Assembly: GCA_002452855.1 (NCBI GenBank)
Contig: DKFS01000069.1
Span: 26,883 to 90,882, forward strand
Direction of reading: 5' to 3'
DNA from: Sulfurospirillum sp. UBA6790
Lineage (GTDB): Bacteria; Campylobacterota; Campylobacteria; Campylobacterales; Sulfurospirillaceae
DNA length: 64,000 bases
Notes under the pieces: model-generated
What the model saw: the letters and a program-made list of their open reading frames with translations, nothing else
What the model was told of the DNA's origin: nothing
Database searches by the model: none
Program-made: the position numbers and the translations under genes
Shown: positions 43,291-50,994 of the stretch, in pieces
Layout: every line of letters begins with the position of its first letter
Numbering within the stretch: the first letter of the stretch is position 1

Positions 43291-45576
43291 ATGAGCAAGT
43301 ATGAAATTCCTCAATTGGTCTACGATGACCTCGAAGTTTTTAAAAAAAACCATGCCGACTTTTTAGCAGGTACACTCGATGACCTGACCTTTAAAACAAT
43401 GCGTGTGCCTTTTGGTGTGTACGAGCAACGTGAAGCCAATACCTTTATGGTGCGCATTAAACTCGCAGGGGGTATTCTCACTCCAAAACAGCTTTTAACG
43501 CTGGCGGATTTGGCGGAAAAATATGCCCATGAAAGCCTTCATATCACGACGCGCGGTGGCGTGCAACTGCACTATGTCAAAATCGAAGACATTATCAGCA
43601 TCATCGAAACATTGCACTCCATCAGCCTAAGTGGTCGCGGTGGCGGTGGCAATACCGTGCGTAATGTTATGGCAGACCCACTCGCAGGAACCGCGCAAGA
43701 TGAAGTCTTTGATGTCTCTCCTTATGCGCTTGCCATTACCTCTAAAATGCTAGAACAAAAAGACTCGTTTGCACTTCCTCGCAAATTCAAAATCACGTTT
43801 AGTGGTTCAGAAGCAGACCGCGGTTACGCGACGATTCACGATGTAGGCTTTATCGCGAAGATTCAAGATGGCGTGAAAGGCTTTAAGCTCTTTACCGCGG
43901 GAGGCATGGGTGCAAAATCTCGTTTAGGAACAAAATTGCGTGATTTTATACCCGATACCGAAGCCTTTTTATATGCGCAAGCGATTAAGCAAGTGTTCGA
44001 CAAATATGGCAACCGTAAAAACAAACATGCTGCACGTCTTCGCTTTTTATTTGAAGATTTGGGCTTGGAAGAGTTTAACAAACTCCTAGAAGTGGAACTA
44101 AATGATGTACGCGCCAAGGGTGATTGGGAGATGGACATTGAAGCGATTGAGCGAACCGTGGGCGATACCACGCATGAGCCTTTCGTTGTGCCAGAGAACA
44201 TCAAAAAATGGTGGAATCGTTATGTCTATGCACAAAAACAAGCGGGACTTTATGGCTGTAAAGTGCCTGTGCATTTGGGAGATATTCACTTCAATAATGC
44301 TCGTGCACTAGCAAATGCGTTGCTTCCATTTGGGGAAGATGTGCTTCGTTTTACGGGAGACCAAAACCTTTATATTCGTAATCTCACCGCACCGCAAATG
44401 GCAAGTTTGCACGACATATTGCAACACTTTTCCAAAGACGTCGTACGTCCAACGCTCTTTGGCGATATGGTCGCATGTACGGGAGCGGCGACGTGTCAGC
44501 TTGGCATTGCTCGTCCCAGAGGTGCGGTGGATGCGATTCAAAAGCGTTTGAGCAAACTTTTAGACGAACGCGATTATGACGCACTTCAAGGTTTCAAAAT
44601 TCATTTATCGGGCTGTCCGAACAGTTGTGGAAAACACCTTATCGGCGACCTAGGATTTTTTGGAAAAGTCCAACGTAATGAAGGCTACTCTTACCCAGCC
44701 TACAACGTCGTCGCAGGTTCTCGCACAAGTGGAGAAGGCACCGTATTTGCGCAAAAAGCGGGTGATGTTGCGGCATTTCATTTGCCTGCTTTTGTCGAAG
44801 AAGTGTTGGATACATGGCTTAACCATGTAAAAAAATACGAGAGCTTCGCCGACTGGATTGACGATGGTGGACTGAAAATCGTGGAAGAGATTTCTAAAAA
44901 ATACGTGGAAATTCCCTCGTTCAAAGACGATAAAAACCCGTACTTTGACTACAATGCTGTCGAGCTCTTCTCCCTAAAAGGAAGAGGCATGGGCGAATGT
45001 AGTGCGGGTATGTACGACCTCATCGAGGCCGATAAAAAAGCGCTCAAAGAGGCGTTGGAAAAAGAGGAGAAAGATTTTGAGCTGATTCGTCTTTTATCGG
45101 CGCGTATGTTACTCGTCACACGAGGCGAAGATGCGCGCGATAAAGCAGGCGTTCTCAAAGCGTTTAAAACGCATTTTATCGACACAACCCTGCTTAACGC
45201 GTACTTTGGCACAATGCTAGAGGGCGATGCGGATGAAAAATCGATTGAGCTTGCCGAAGAGGTGATGAAGCTTTATGCGAGCATGGATCACACGCTCAAA
45301 TTTGCCAAAGAAAAAGAGCTCGCTGCCGCAGCAGCAGACGTCAAAGAGGAAAAATCAGTACATTTTAAAGACCTCAGCGGCGTGGCGTGTCCGATGAATT
45401 TTGTGAAAACAAAGATGGAACTCTCCAAAATCGGAAGTGGTGAAGTCTTAGAGATTTTACTCGATGATGGCGCACCAATCGACAATGTACCCAAATCCGT
45501 CGCAGGAGAGGGTCACACGGTCGAAGCTACCACCAAAGAGGGCAATGGCTGGCGCGTAAGGATCGTGAAAAAATGA
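43291..45576 (+). CDS. Siroheme sulfite reductase fused to a TusA-like domain
   Basis: A 761-residue nitrite/sulfite reductase with two ferredoxin-like half domains and the siroheme-4Fe-4S cysteines CTGAATC (Cx5C) and GCPNSC (Cx3C). Early substrate or siroheme residues lie in LHITTRGGVQLHYVK and GRGGGGNTVRNV. The last ~75 residues are a TusA/SirA-type domain (DLSGVACPMNFVKTKMEL), joined through an acidic/Ala-rich linker, with its reactive Cys in CPMN rather than CPxP. The fusion suggests that sulfur made from sulfite is handed on as a persulfide, possibly toward HcyS. It overlaps cysG by 4 bp. Confidence 0.93.
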   Translation: MSKYEIPQLVYDDLEVFKKNHADFLAGTLDDLTFKTMRVPFGVYEQREANTFMVRIKLAGGILTPKQLLTLADLAEKYAHESLHITTRGGVQLHYVKIEDIISIIETLHSISLSGRGGGGNTVRNVMADPLAGTAQDEVFDVSPYALAITSKMLEQKDSFALPRKFKITFSGSEADRGYATIHDVGFIAKIQDGVKGFKLFTAGGMGAKSRLGTKLRDFIPDTEAFLYAQAIKQVFDKYGNRKNKHAARLRFLFEDLGLEEFNKLLEVELNDVRAKGDWEMDIEAIERTVGDTTHEPFVVPENIKKWWNRYVYAQKQAGLYGCKVPVHLGDIHFNNARALANALLPFGEDVLRFTGDQNLYIRNLTAPQMASLHDILQHFSKDVVRPTLFGDMVACTGAATCQLGIARPRGAVDAIQKRLSKLLDERDYDALQGFKIHLSGCPNSCGKHLIGDLGFFGKVQRNEGYSYPAYNVVAGSRTSGEGTVFAQKAGDVAAFHLPAFVEEVLDTWLNHVKKYESFADWIDDGGLKIVEEISKKYVEIPSFKDDKNPYFDYNAVELFSLKGRGMGECSAGMYDLIEADKKALKEALEKEEKDFELIRLLSARMLLVTRGEDARDKAGVLKAFKTHFIDTTLLNAYFGTMLEGDADEKSIELAEEVMKLYASMDHTLKFAKEKELAAAAADVKEEKSVHFKDLSGVACPMNFVKTKMELSKIGSGEVLEILLDDGAPIDNVPKSVAGEGHTVEATTKEGNGWRVRIVKK

Positions 45577-46841
45577 GTACCTTAGGTATCGCGCTAACGC
45601 CCAAAAAAACGCTTCTCATTGGTGCTGGTAAAGTCGCCGCCCAGAAAGCGCGCGTGCTCGATAGCCTTGATTTTGTGTATGAGATTGTCGCAGCAGAGGT
45701 TTTGGATGAGTATTTTACGTCCAAAACATTTACATGTAAACCGTTTGAAGATAAAGACGCGGAGGGGTTTGAGGTTATTATCGACGCCACAGGAAATGAG
45801 CAGGTGACTGCGCGTTTGGTTGCCCTTAAACCCGTGCTTCACTTTTGGCTTAATGTCGTGGATGTCCCCGAACTGTGCGATTTTTATTTTAGCGCGCTTA
45901 CGCGTCGTGGGGACATTCAAGTCGCCGTCAGCAGTGGCGGCAGCTCACCCACGTTGGCACAAGTGATTCGTGACAAGATTGAGCGCATTTTACCGCGCGA
46001 TTTGACCTCTTTGATTGAGCGGCTCAAAACTGAACGCAAAAAGCCTGAGCGTGACCTTGAAAACCTGCGAAGCATTGCTAAAGCAGGCGCGGGCAAGGTT
46101 TTTCTCATTGGGTGTGGGACAGGTTATATCGGAAATCTCACGCTCGATGCACTCCAAGCATTCGAGCTTTTAGACGTTGCATTGGTCGATGCTTTGGTCT
46201 CCAAAGAGATTCAAGCTTTGATACCCTCTTCGTGTACGATTGTCGATGTCAGTAAGAAAAAAGGATTTCATTCCAAAAGCCAAGATGAAATCAATGCGCT
46301 TTTGGTGGAATATGCGAAACAAGGACTCGTTGTCGGACGACTCAAAGGAGGTGACCCGCTTTTGTTTGGAAGACTCGGCGAAGAGAAGCAGATTTTGAGC
46401 CAACAGGACATCGCGTTTGAGGTCATCAATGGCATTACTTCAGCGCTTCGCTCCTGCACGGTTTCAGGCATTGTACCGACGATTCGTGACATCTCAAAAG
46501 GTGTCACCATCGTCTCAGCGCACCTGAGAGAAACACTGTTTAACGATGATTGGGTGCGTATTTTAAAGCAACCTTTGCACACCGTCATCGTTTTAATGGC
46601 ACACAGTTTTGCCGGTAAAATTCAAGCTTCTATCGCAAAAGAAGGTATCGACCCACATCTTCCCGCGGCATTTGTCTCAAAAATAGACCTACCTGAGCAA
46701 GTGACCATAGTGGGAACTGTGGAAAAATTAGATAAAATGAGCGCATTATGTGCCACACCCGCGGTCTTAATCATCGGTGAGTGCGTGGCACGTGAGAACA
46801 TTGTACCCGCTGAGAATAGCGGCAAAATTATTTACATGTAA
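45573..46841 (+). CDS. cysG: Siroheme synthase (precorrin-2 dehydrogenase/uroporphyrinogen methyltransferase fusion)
   Basis: A 422-residue CysG-like fusion. The N-terminal ~150 residues carry an NAD-binding fold (LLIGAGKVAAQKARVLDS) and the chelatase/dehydrogenase part (VSSGGSSPTLAQVIRDKIE). The C-terminal ~240 residues are a SAM-dependent uroporphyrinogen-III methyltransferase (VFLIGCGTGYIGNLTLDALQ, VGRLKGGDPLLFGR, EVINGITSAL). It supplies siroheme to the sulfite reductase encoded directly upstream. Its stop codon is the TAA of a TTACATGTAA palindrome. Confidence 0.93.
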   Translation: MSTLGIALTPKKTLLIGAGKVAAQKARVLDSLDFVYEIVAAEVLDEYFTSKTFTCKPFEDKDAEGFEVIIDATGNEQVTARLVALKPVLHFWLNVVDVPELCDFYFSALTRRGDIQVAVSSGGSSPTLAQVIRDKIERILPRDLTSLIERLKTERKKPERDLENLRSIAKAGAGKVFLIGCGTGYIGNLTLDALQAFELLDVALVDALVSKEIQALIPSSCTIVDVSKKKGFHSKSQDEINALLVEYAKQGLVVGRLKGGDPLLFGRLGEEKQILSQQDIAFEVINGITSALRSCTVSGIVPTIRDISKGVTIVSAHLRETLFNDDWVRILKQPLHTVIVLMAHSFAGKIQASIAKEGIDPHLPAAFVSKIDLPEQVTIVGTVEKLDKMSALCATPAVLIIGECVARENIVPAENSGKIIYM

Positions 46842-46861
46842 AGGATAATCGCGCAGAAAAA

Positions 46862-46927
46862 ACCTGAACGAGACACCCCAGCCGATGGAACGAAGCGTGA
46901 GCGTTTCGGGGAACACATCGTGTCTGG
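46862..46927. repeat. Long structured element, copy 2 (between cysG and metY)
   Basis: This ~62-bp sequence matches the reverse complement of 43158-43225 with scattered changes. GAGACAC...CGATGG on the left and CATCG-TGTC on the right keep the same folded pairing with a bulge; a GCG-TGA-GCG inner tip is also present. The two copies form an inverted pair around the sulfite reductase and cysG genes. Confidence 0.68.
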
Positions 46928-46982
46928 GCCGTGCCATGAGAGGGTTTATTTCGAAGTTGATTAGCCTTATAAAGGATATTTT

Positions 46983-48263
46983 ATGGGATTTACGACCAAA
47001 GCATTGCATGCCAAACCTGCACACAAAGACCAATATGGCGCGATGCGCTTTCCTATTTACCAAAGTTCAGCGTTTGAGTTTGAAAAAGCAGAAGACTTAG
47101 AGGCTGTTTTTAAAGGTCAAAAAATGGGGCATGTCTATACACGCTCTTCCAATCCGTCCATTGAAGAGTTTGAACTCAAAATCAAAGCCATCAGTGGTGC
47201 GTTTGGAGTTATTGCAACCGCAACGGGTATGGCTGCCATCTCCAATGCTTTTTTTGCGCTATTAAAAAGTGGCGATAACATCATCACGACCCAGTATCTT
47301 TTTGGCAATACGCTCTCTCTTTTCCAAACCCTTTTGAGTGACTTTGAAGTAGAAGTGCGTTATGTGGATTTGAGCGATTTAGAAGCCATTAAAGCGAATA
47401 TTGATGATAAAACACGCTTTTTGTTTTGTGAAAGTATCAGCAATCCACAGCTCATTGTGCCTGATTTTGGAGCGATTAAAGATGTGTTAAAAGAGCAAAA
47501 TGTGCCTTTCATCGTCGATACAACCGCAACACCTTGGAATATTTTCGATGCAAAAAAACACGGCGTGGATATTGAGATTATCTCCGCGACCAAGTACATC
47601 AGTGGCGGCGGGCATGTTTTAGGCGGCTTGATTGTCGATAATGGCACATTTAACTGGAAAAATCACGCAAATTTGGCATCGTACTATAAAAAATTTGGTC
47701 CCAATGCTTTTATGGCACGTCTTCGTAAAGAGACCTACCGCAATCTAGGCGCTTCACTTTCACCTCAAAGTGCTTACTTGCTCTCCCTTGGACTTGAAAC
47801 ACTGGATTTAAGAGTGCAAAGAAGCTGTCAAAACGCACTGTTTGTCGCACAACATTTGCAAAGTAAAGCCGAAATCATTAGCGTTGAGTATCCGTTTTTA
47901 GAAAGTTCATCGGCGTTTGCTAACGCGTCTAAGCAGTTTAGTGGCGGTGGCGGCATTATCAGCTTTAGCTTTAAAGACAAAGAGAGTGCGTATGCTTTTT
48001 TAAACCGCCTCAACATCATCAAGCGAGGCACAAACGTTCAAGACAATAAATCCTTAGCGATTGCGACGTACCATACGATTTATGCGGAGTATTCCACGGA
48101 ACAAAAAGCAGCGTTTGGACTAACCGAGGGAATGATTCGCCTCTCTGTTGGTATTGAGGATGTAGAAGATTTACTCGCAGATATCGACCAAGCGTTGATA
48201 GTAGAAGAGACTACTTCGTGGAAAGATAACGAACCTAAAGAGAACTATCTTTTTGATGTTTAA
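46983..48263 (+). CDS. metY: O-acetylhomoserine sulfhydrylase
   Basis: A 426-residue PLP enzyme of the Cys/Met metabolism family: GHVYTRSSNPSIEEFE, the PLP lysine in SATKYISGGGHVLGG and IRLSVGIEDVEDLLADI near the C-terminus. It forms homocysteine from O-acetylhomoserine. In Wolinella the sulfur donor is the thiocarboxylate of HcyS, and the linkage to hcySFD here suggests the same. AAAGGA lies before the ATG. Confidence 0.94.
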   Translation: MGFTTKALHAKPAHKDQYGAMRFPIYQSSAFEFEKAEDLEAVFKGQKMGHVYTRSSNPSIEEFELKIKAISGAFGVIATATGMAAISNAFFALLKSGDNIITTQYLFGNTLSLFQTLLSDFEVEVRYVDLSDLEAIKANIDDKTRFLFCESISNPQLIVPDFGAIKDVLKEQNVPFIVDTTATPWNIFDAKKHGVDIEIISATKYISGGGHVLGGLIVDNGTFNWKNHANLASYYKKFGPNAFMARLRKETYRNLGASLSPQSAYLLSLGLETLDLRVQRSCQNALFVAQHLQSKAEIISVEYPFLESSSAFANASKQFSGGGGIISFSFKDKESAYAFLNRLNIIKRGTNVQDNKSLAIATYHTIYAEYSTEQKAAFGLTEGMIRLSVGIEDVEDLLADIDQALIVEETTSWKDNEPKENYLFDV

Positions 48264-48363
48264 GCGTTTGAGTGAATGAAAAGTGTTACATGTAAACCCT
48301 AAATTCACTCAAAAGGGGCTGTTTTAAAATAAAAAAAGTAAACATGGGGTAAAATTTCATCGC

Positions 48364-48439
48364 GCTGGTGTAGCTCAGCTGGTAGAGCAGTTGATCCGTA
48401 ATCAACAGGTCGGGGGTTCGAGCCCCTTCACCAGCTCCA
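48364..48439 (+). tRNA. tRNA-Thr (anticodon CGT)
   Basis: A 76-nt cloverleaf including CCA: acceptor GCTGGTG/CACCAGC, D-stem GCTC/GAGC, anticodon stem GTTGA/TCAAC with loop TCCGTAA, T-stem GGGGG/CCCCT and loop TTCGAGC. By standard numbering the anticodon is CGT (Thr, ACG codons). Position 33 is then C instead of the near-universal U. Confidence 0.9.
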
Positions 48440-48552
48440 GTCTCTTCAAAATTCCCCATGTTTTAATGCTAAACGTTTAACTTCCCTGCCTTTTAAATCT
48501 TTACATGTAAAGAAATGTTAAAAATTTAGCCTTGAACTTTTTTAAAGCGTAG

Positions 48553-48623
48553 CGTGGGCGCACTGCCAAAGTGAACTCAGCGTTAGCGTAGCTTTTAGAG
48601 CTTTGCTTTAAAAGCGTGTCAAA
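48553..48623 (+). repeat. Structured intergenic repeat, copy 4 of 5
   Basis: It carries the 42-bp block at 48579-48620, identical to copies 1 and 2. Core hairpin 48591-48601 and 48605-48615 with loop TTT. A shorter CACT/AGTG pairing lies upstream in place of the GCACC hairpin. Confidence 0.8.
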
Positions 48624-48710
48624 AATGAACGCGGTGCCCTTTGGGCTAACACGAAACGTAAAGACTTTTACTCTTTAGACGTCGAATTAGTTAAGCGCCA
48701 AAGGCGCACT

Positions 48711-48784
48711 TTCTGCCTCGTAGAGGCTAGCTTTAGTGCCCAGTGGCTAACGTAGTGCGAAGAGCTTTGCTTTTTGCACGTGTC
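48711..48784 (+). repeat. Structured intergenic repeat, copy 5 of 5 (variant form)
   Basis: GCCTC-GTA-GAGGC, then core hairpin GTGCGAAGAGC (48755-48765), loop TTT, GCTTTTTGCAC (48769-48779), and the same CGTGTCAAA end as copies 1, 2 and 4. It lies 24 bp before mnmA. Between copies 4 and 5 (48621-48710) there is a GCGCC-AAA-GGCGC hairpin and degenerate related sequence but no gene. Confidence 0.75.
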
Positions 48785-48807
48785 AAAAATAAAAAGAGAG
48801 AACTATT

Positions 48808-49827
48808 ATGAAAATTGCATTATTAATGAGTGGTGGCATTGACTCTAGCTACTCCGCTTACTTGCTCAAAAACCAAGGGCATGAGGTCATTGGCATCTAT
48901 CTCAAACTCCATGACGATGAGAAAAAACATGCCATCAACATCGCCAACATCGAAAAAGTGAGCCATCATTTGGGCATACAGACCCATGTGATTGACGCCA
49001 AAGCGCTCTTTAAAGAGCATGTGTATGACTATTTTGTCCGCTCGTATGAGCAAGGACGCACCCCCAATCCGTGTGCTTTTTGCAATCCGAAAATGAAATT
49101 TGGGTTTGCCTTTGAAAAAGCGATGGAAATGGGATGCGAGAGAATTGCCACAGGGCATTATGCGCGCATCAAAGAAGGGCATATTCAAGAAGCATTTGAT
49201 ATGAGTAAAGACCAAAGTTATTTTCTCTTTGGGCTTAAAAAAGAGGTTATTGAGAAGATTATGTTTCCCCTAGGCGGCATGCTTAAAAATGACATCAAAC
49301 CCATTGCACTCAAAGAATTACCGTGGCTAGGCACGCTTGAGAGTTATAAAGAATCTCAAGAGATTTGCTTTGTCACCGACACTTATATTGAAGTATTGAA
49401 AAAACATATCAACGTCGATCAAAAAGGCGCTATCAAAGATGTTAAAGGCAATGTCATTGGTGAACATAAAGGCTATATGCACTACACCATCGGCAAACGA
49501 AAGGGTCTTACTATCAATGGAGCGCACGACCCGCATTTTGTGGTAGGCATCGACGCGAAGAGCAATACCGTCGTTGCAGGTACGAAAGATGACCTGCGTC
49601 AAACCAAAGTAGTGGCAGAAAACTTTTCTTTAGGAGAGGACTTTAAAGAGGGTGTGTACGGCATAAAAGTACGCTACCGAAGTCCACAAGTTCAAGCTTA
49701 CGTCAAAGTGGTCGATGGTAAAATCATCGCAAAACTCCAAGAGAGTGTTTTTGGACTGGCTAGTGGTCAAGCGCTTGTGGTGTATCAAGACGATCTCGTC
49801 TTAGGCGGCGGTTGGATTGAAGCGTAA
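48808..49827 (+). CDS. mnmA: tRNA-specific 2-thiouridylase
   Basis: A 339-residue MnmA. It has the PP-loop [15 protein letters not shown], the catalytic Cys in [15 protein letters not shown], the second Cys in [10 protein letters not shown] and GHYARIKEG with SYFLFGL. It thiolates U34 of tRNAs for Lys, Glu and Gln in the cytoplasm using sulfur relayed from cysteine desulfurase. It is slightly shorter than enterobacterial MnmA. Two structured repeats and a tRNA gene occupy the 543 bp upstream. Confidence 0.95.
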   Translation: MKIALLMSGGIDSSYSAYLLKNQGHEVIGIYLKLHDDEKKHAINIANIEKVSHHLGIQTHVIDAKALFKEHVYDYFVRSYEQGRTPNPCAFCNPKMKFGFAFEKAMEMGCERIATGHYARIKEGHIQEAFDMSKDQSYFLFGLKKEVIEKIMFPLGGMLKNDIKPIALKELPWLGTLESYKESQEICFVTDTYIEVLKKHINVDQKGAIKDVKGNVIGEHKGYMHYTIGKRKGLTINGAHDPHFVVGIDAKSNTVVAGTKDDLRQTKVVAENFSLGEDFKEGVYGIKVRYRSPQVQAYVKVVDGKIIAKLQESVFGLASGQALVVYQDDLVLGGGWIEA

Positions 49828-49851
49828 AAGAGCCCGTTTTAGGGCTCTTTT
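49826..49851. terminator. Bidirectional rho-independent terminator after mnmA
   Basis: AAAAGAGCCC (49826-49835) and GGGCTCTTTT (49842-49851) form a perfect 10-bp stem. It serves mnmA and the convergent gene ending at 49839. Confidence 0.85.
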
Positions 49852-50291
49852 GTTTTACATGTAAAAAGTTTTTCTACCTCATTGGCGGCAAAAGCAACAT
49901 ACTGGTCGCATTTGCACGTTTTGCAATTTCCTGCATGAAATTTTTCACCTGCGTCTGCATCGCTTAGAGCAAATCCTAGCAATTCGGCACATTCACATGT
50001 GCCATACGCTTCTTCAAAACGAGTTTTGAATGTTTGTACATTGTGGTACAGCTCCTCTTTGGGCGCATCGGCTTGTGTACGTCCTTGCAACAACGACAAA
50101 GCCATCATACCGCCGCTAAATGCGCCACACAATCCACCTTTCGTTCGTGCCATTCCACTGCCAAACGCAGAAGCGATAGAGGGAATCAAAGGCGAGTCGA
50201 TGCCATGATGTTCTGCAATCGCTTTTAAAACCGCTTCACTGCACACATATCCATTGGAAAAATGCTCCAATGCTTTCTCACTCACATTCAT
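49839..50291 (-). CDS. C_GCAxxG_C_C family redox protein
   Basis: A 150-residue protein of the C_GCAxxG_C_C family: VCSEAVLKAIAEHHGI, GGLCGAFSGGMMALSLL (in place of GCAxxG), CECAELLG and NCKTCKCDQYV. The paired cysteines suggest a redox-active or metal-binding role, often seen beside thiol or selenium/arsenic genes. It is followed 10 bp upstream by the mini-thioredoxin gene and probably shares its operon. Confidence 0.9.
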   Translation of the reverse strand: MNVSEKALEHFSNGYVCSEAVLKAIAEHHGIDSPLIPSIASAFGSGMARTKGGLCGAFSGGMMALSLLQGRTQADAPKEELYHNVQTFKTRFEEAYGTCECAELLGFALSDADAGEKFHAGNCKTCKCDQYVAFAANEVEKLFTCKTKEP

Positions 50292-50301
50292 GTACCCATC
50301 C

Positions 50302-50529
50302 TCACAATAACGCTGTAATCTCTTCCGTACTCAAGACTTTTCCACTGCTCACCACACGACCATCCACGACCAGTGCAGGCGTAGAGGTTACGCCATACTC
50401 TAAAATCTTCATCATATCTTCAACTTTCTCTATCTGTGCAAACATGCCTTTTTGTGCCACTGCTTCTTTTACATGTAAAAGCAGTGTCTGACATTTTGCA
50501 CAGCCTGTTCCTAAAACTTCTATCTTCAT
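50302..50529 (-). CDS. Small thioredoxin-fold (redox-active disulfide) protein
   Basis: A 75-residue mini-thioredoxin of the MTH895/TM0996 type: GTGCAKCQTLLLHVKEAV holds the CxxC, and GVTSTPALVVDGRVVSSG carries the cis-Pro loop. Such proteins are typically encoded beside YraQ/ArsP permeases, as in this region. They may reduce or deliver metal(loid)s to the permease. The LHVK within it is encoded by a TTACATGTAA copy (50469). Confidence 0.9.
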   Translation of the reverse strand: MKIEVLGTGCAKCQTLLLHVKEAVAQKGMFAQIEKVEDMMKILEYGVTSTPALVVDGRVVSSGKVLSTEEITALL

Positions 50530-50531
50530 CG

Positions 50532-50984
50532 TTACTCCTTTGAGCTTTTAAACGCTTCTAAAAATTCTTGTGCACTCTCTCCTCGCAAAAAATCGGCTGT
50601 TTTAAGAAGCCCATCGTTCAAATATTTTGCGTTATAACCATGGAGTACTAAAAATATCCGTGCCAAATTGGCTCTGTCATTATGCGGGCATGCGGTGATA
50701 ATGAGTTTATCTTTTGGCAACTCATTCAATCGCTTCGGTAGTTCATTCAAAGGGATATTTTTCGCAAAATTAAAATGCCACACCTCATACTCTTCAGCAA
50801 ATCTCACATCAATCACGATGGCTTTCCCCTCTTCCACAAGTGCGAGCATCTCGGGTGTCTTCACTTTCATATCCGCACGTTCTGAGTAGTCAAAATGGCT
50901 TAAATACTCCTCAAACGAGACCGGCGTTGAAGCGCCCCATGCAAAACAACTCACAATAACAAGGCTTGCAAAACATTTGAACAT
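50532..50984 (-). CDS. Exported rhodanese-like protein
   Basis: A 150-residue protein with a signal peptide (CFASLVIVSCFAWGA) and one rhodanese domain: KAIVIDVRFAEEYEVWHF and the active loop ITACPHNDRANLA with its Cys. Start at 50984 after GGAGAGATC; a longer frame overlaps the next gene. It would move sulfane sulfur or act as a redox sensor in the periplasm. It sits 2 bp from the mini-thioredoxin gene. Confidence 0.88.
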   Translation of the reverse strand: MFKCFASLVIVSCFAWGASTPVSFEEYLSHFDYSERADMKVKTPEMLALVEEGKAIVIDVRFAEEYEVWHFNFAKNIPLNELPKRLNELPKDKLIITACPHNDRANLARIFLVLHGYNAKYLNDGLLKTADFLRGESAQEFLEAFKSSKE

Positions 50985-50994
50985 GATCTCTCCT

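Noticed and set aside
43863..44584. Long antisense and alternative-frame ORFs across the sulfite reductase gene
   Set aside because: They are shadows of a gene with clear family motifs and have no ribosome sites.
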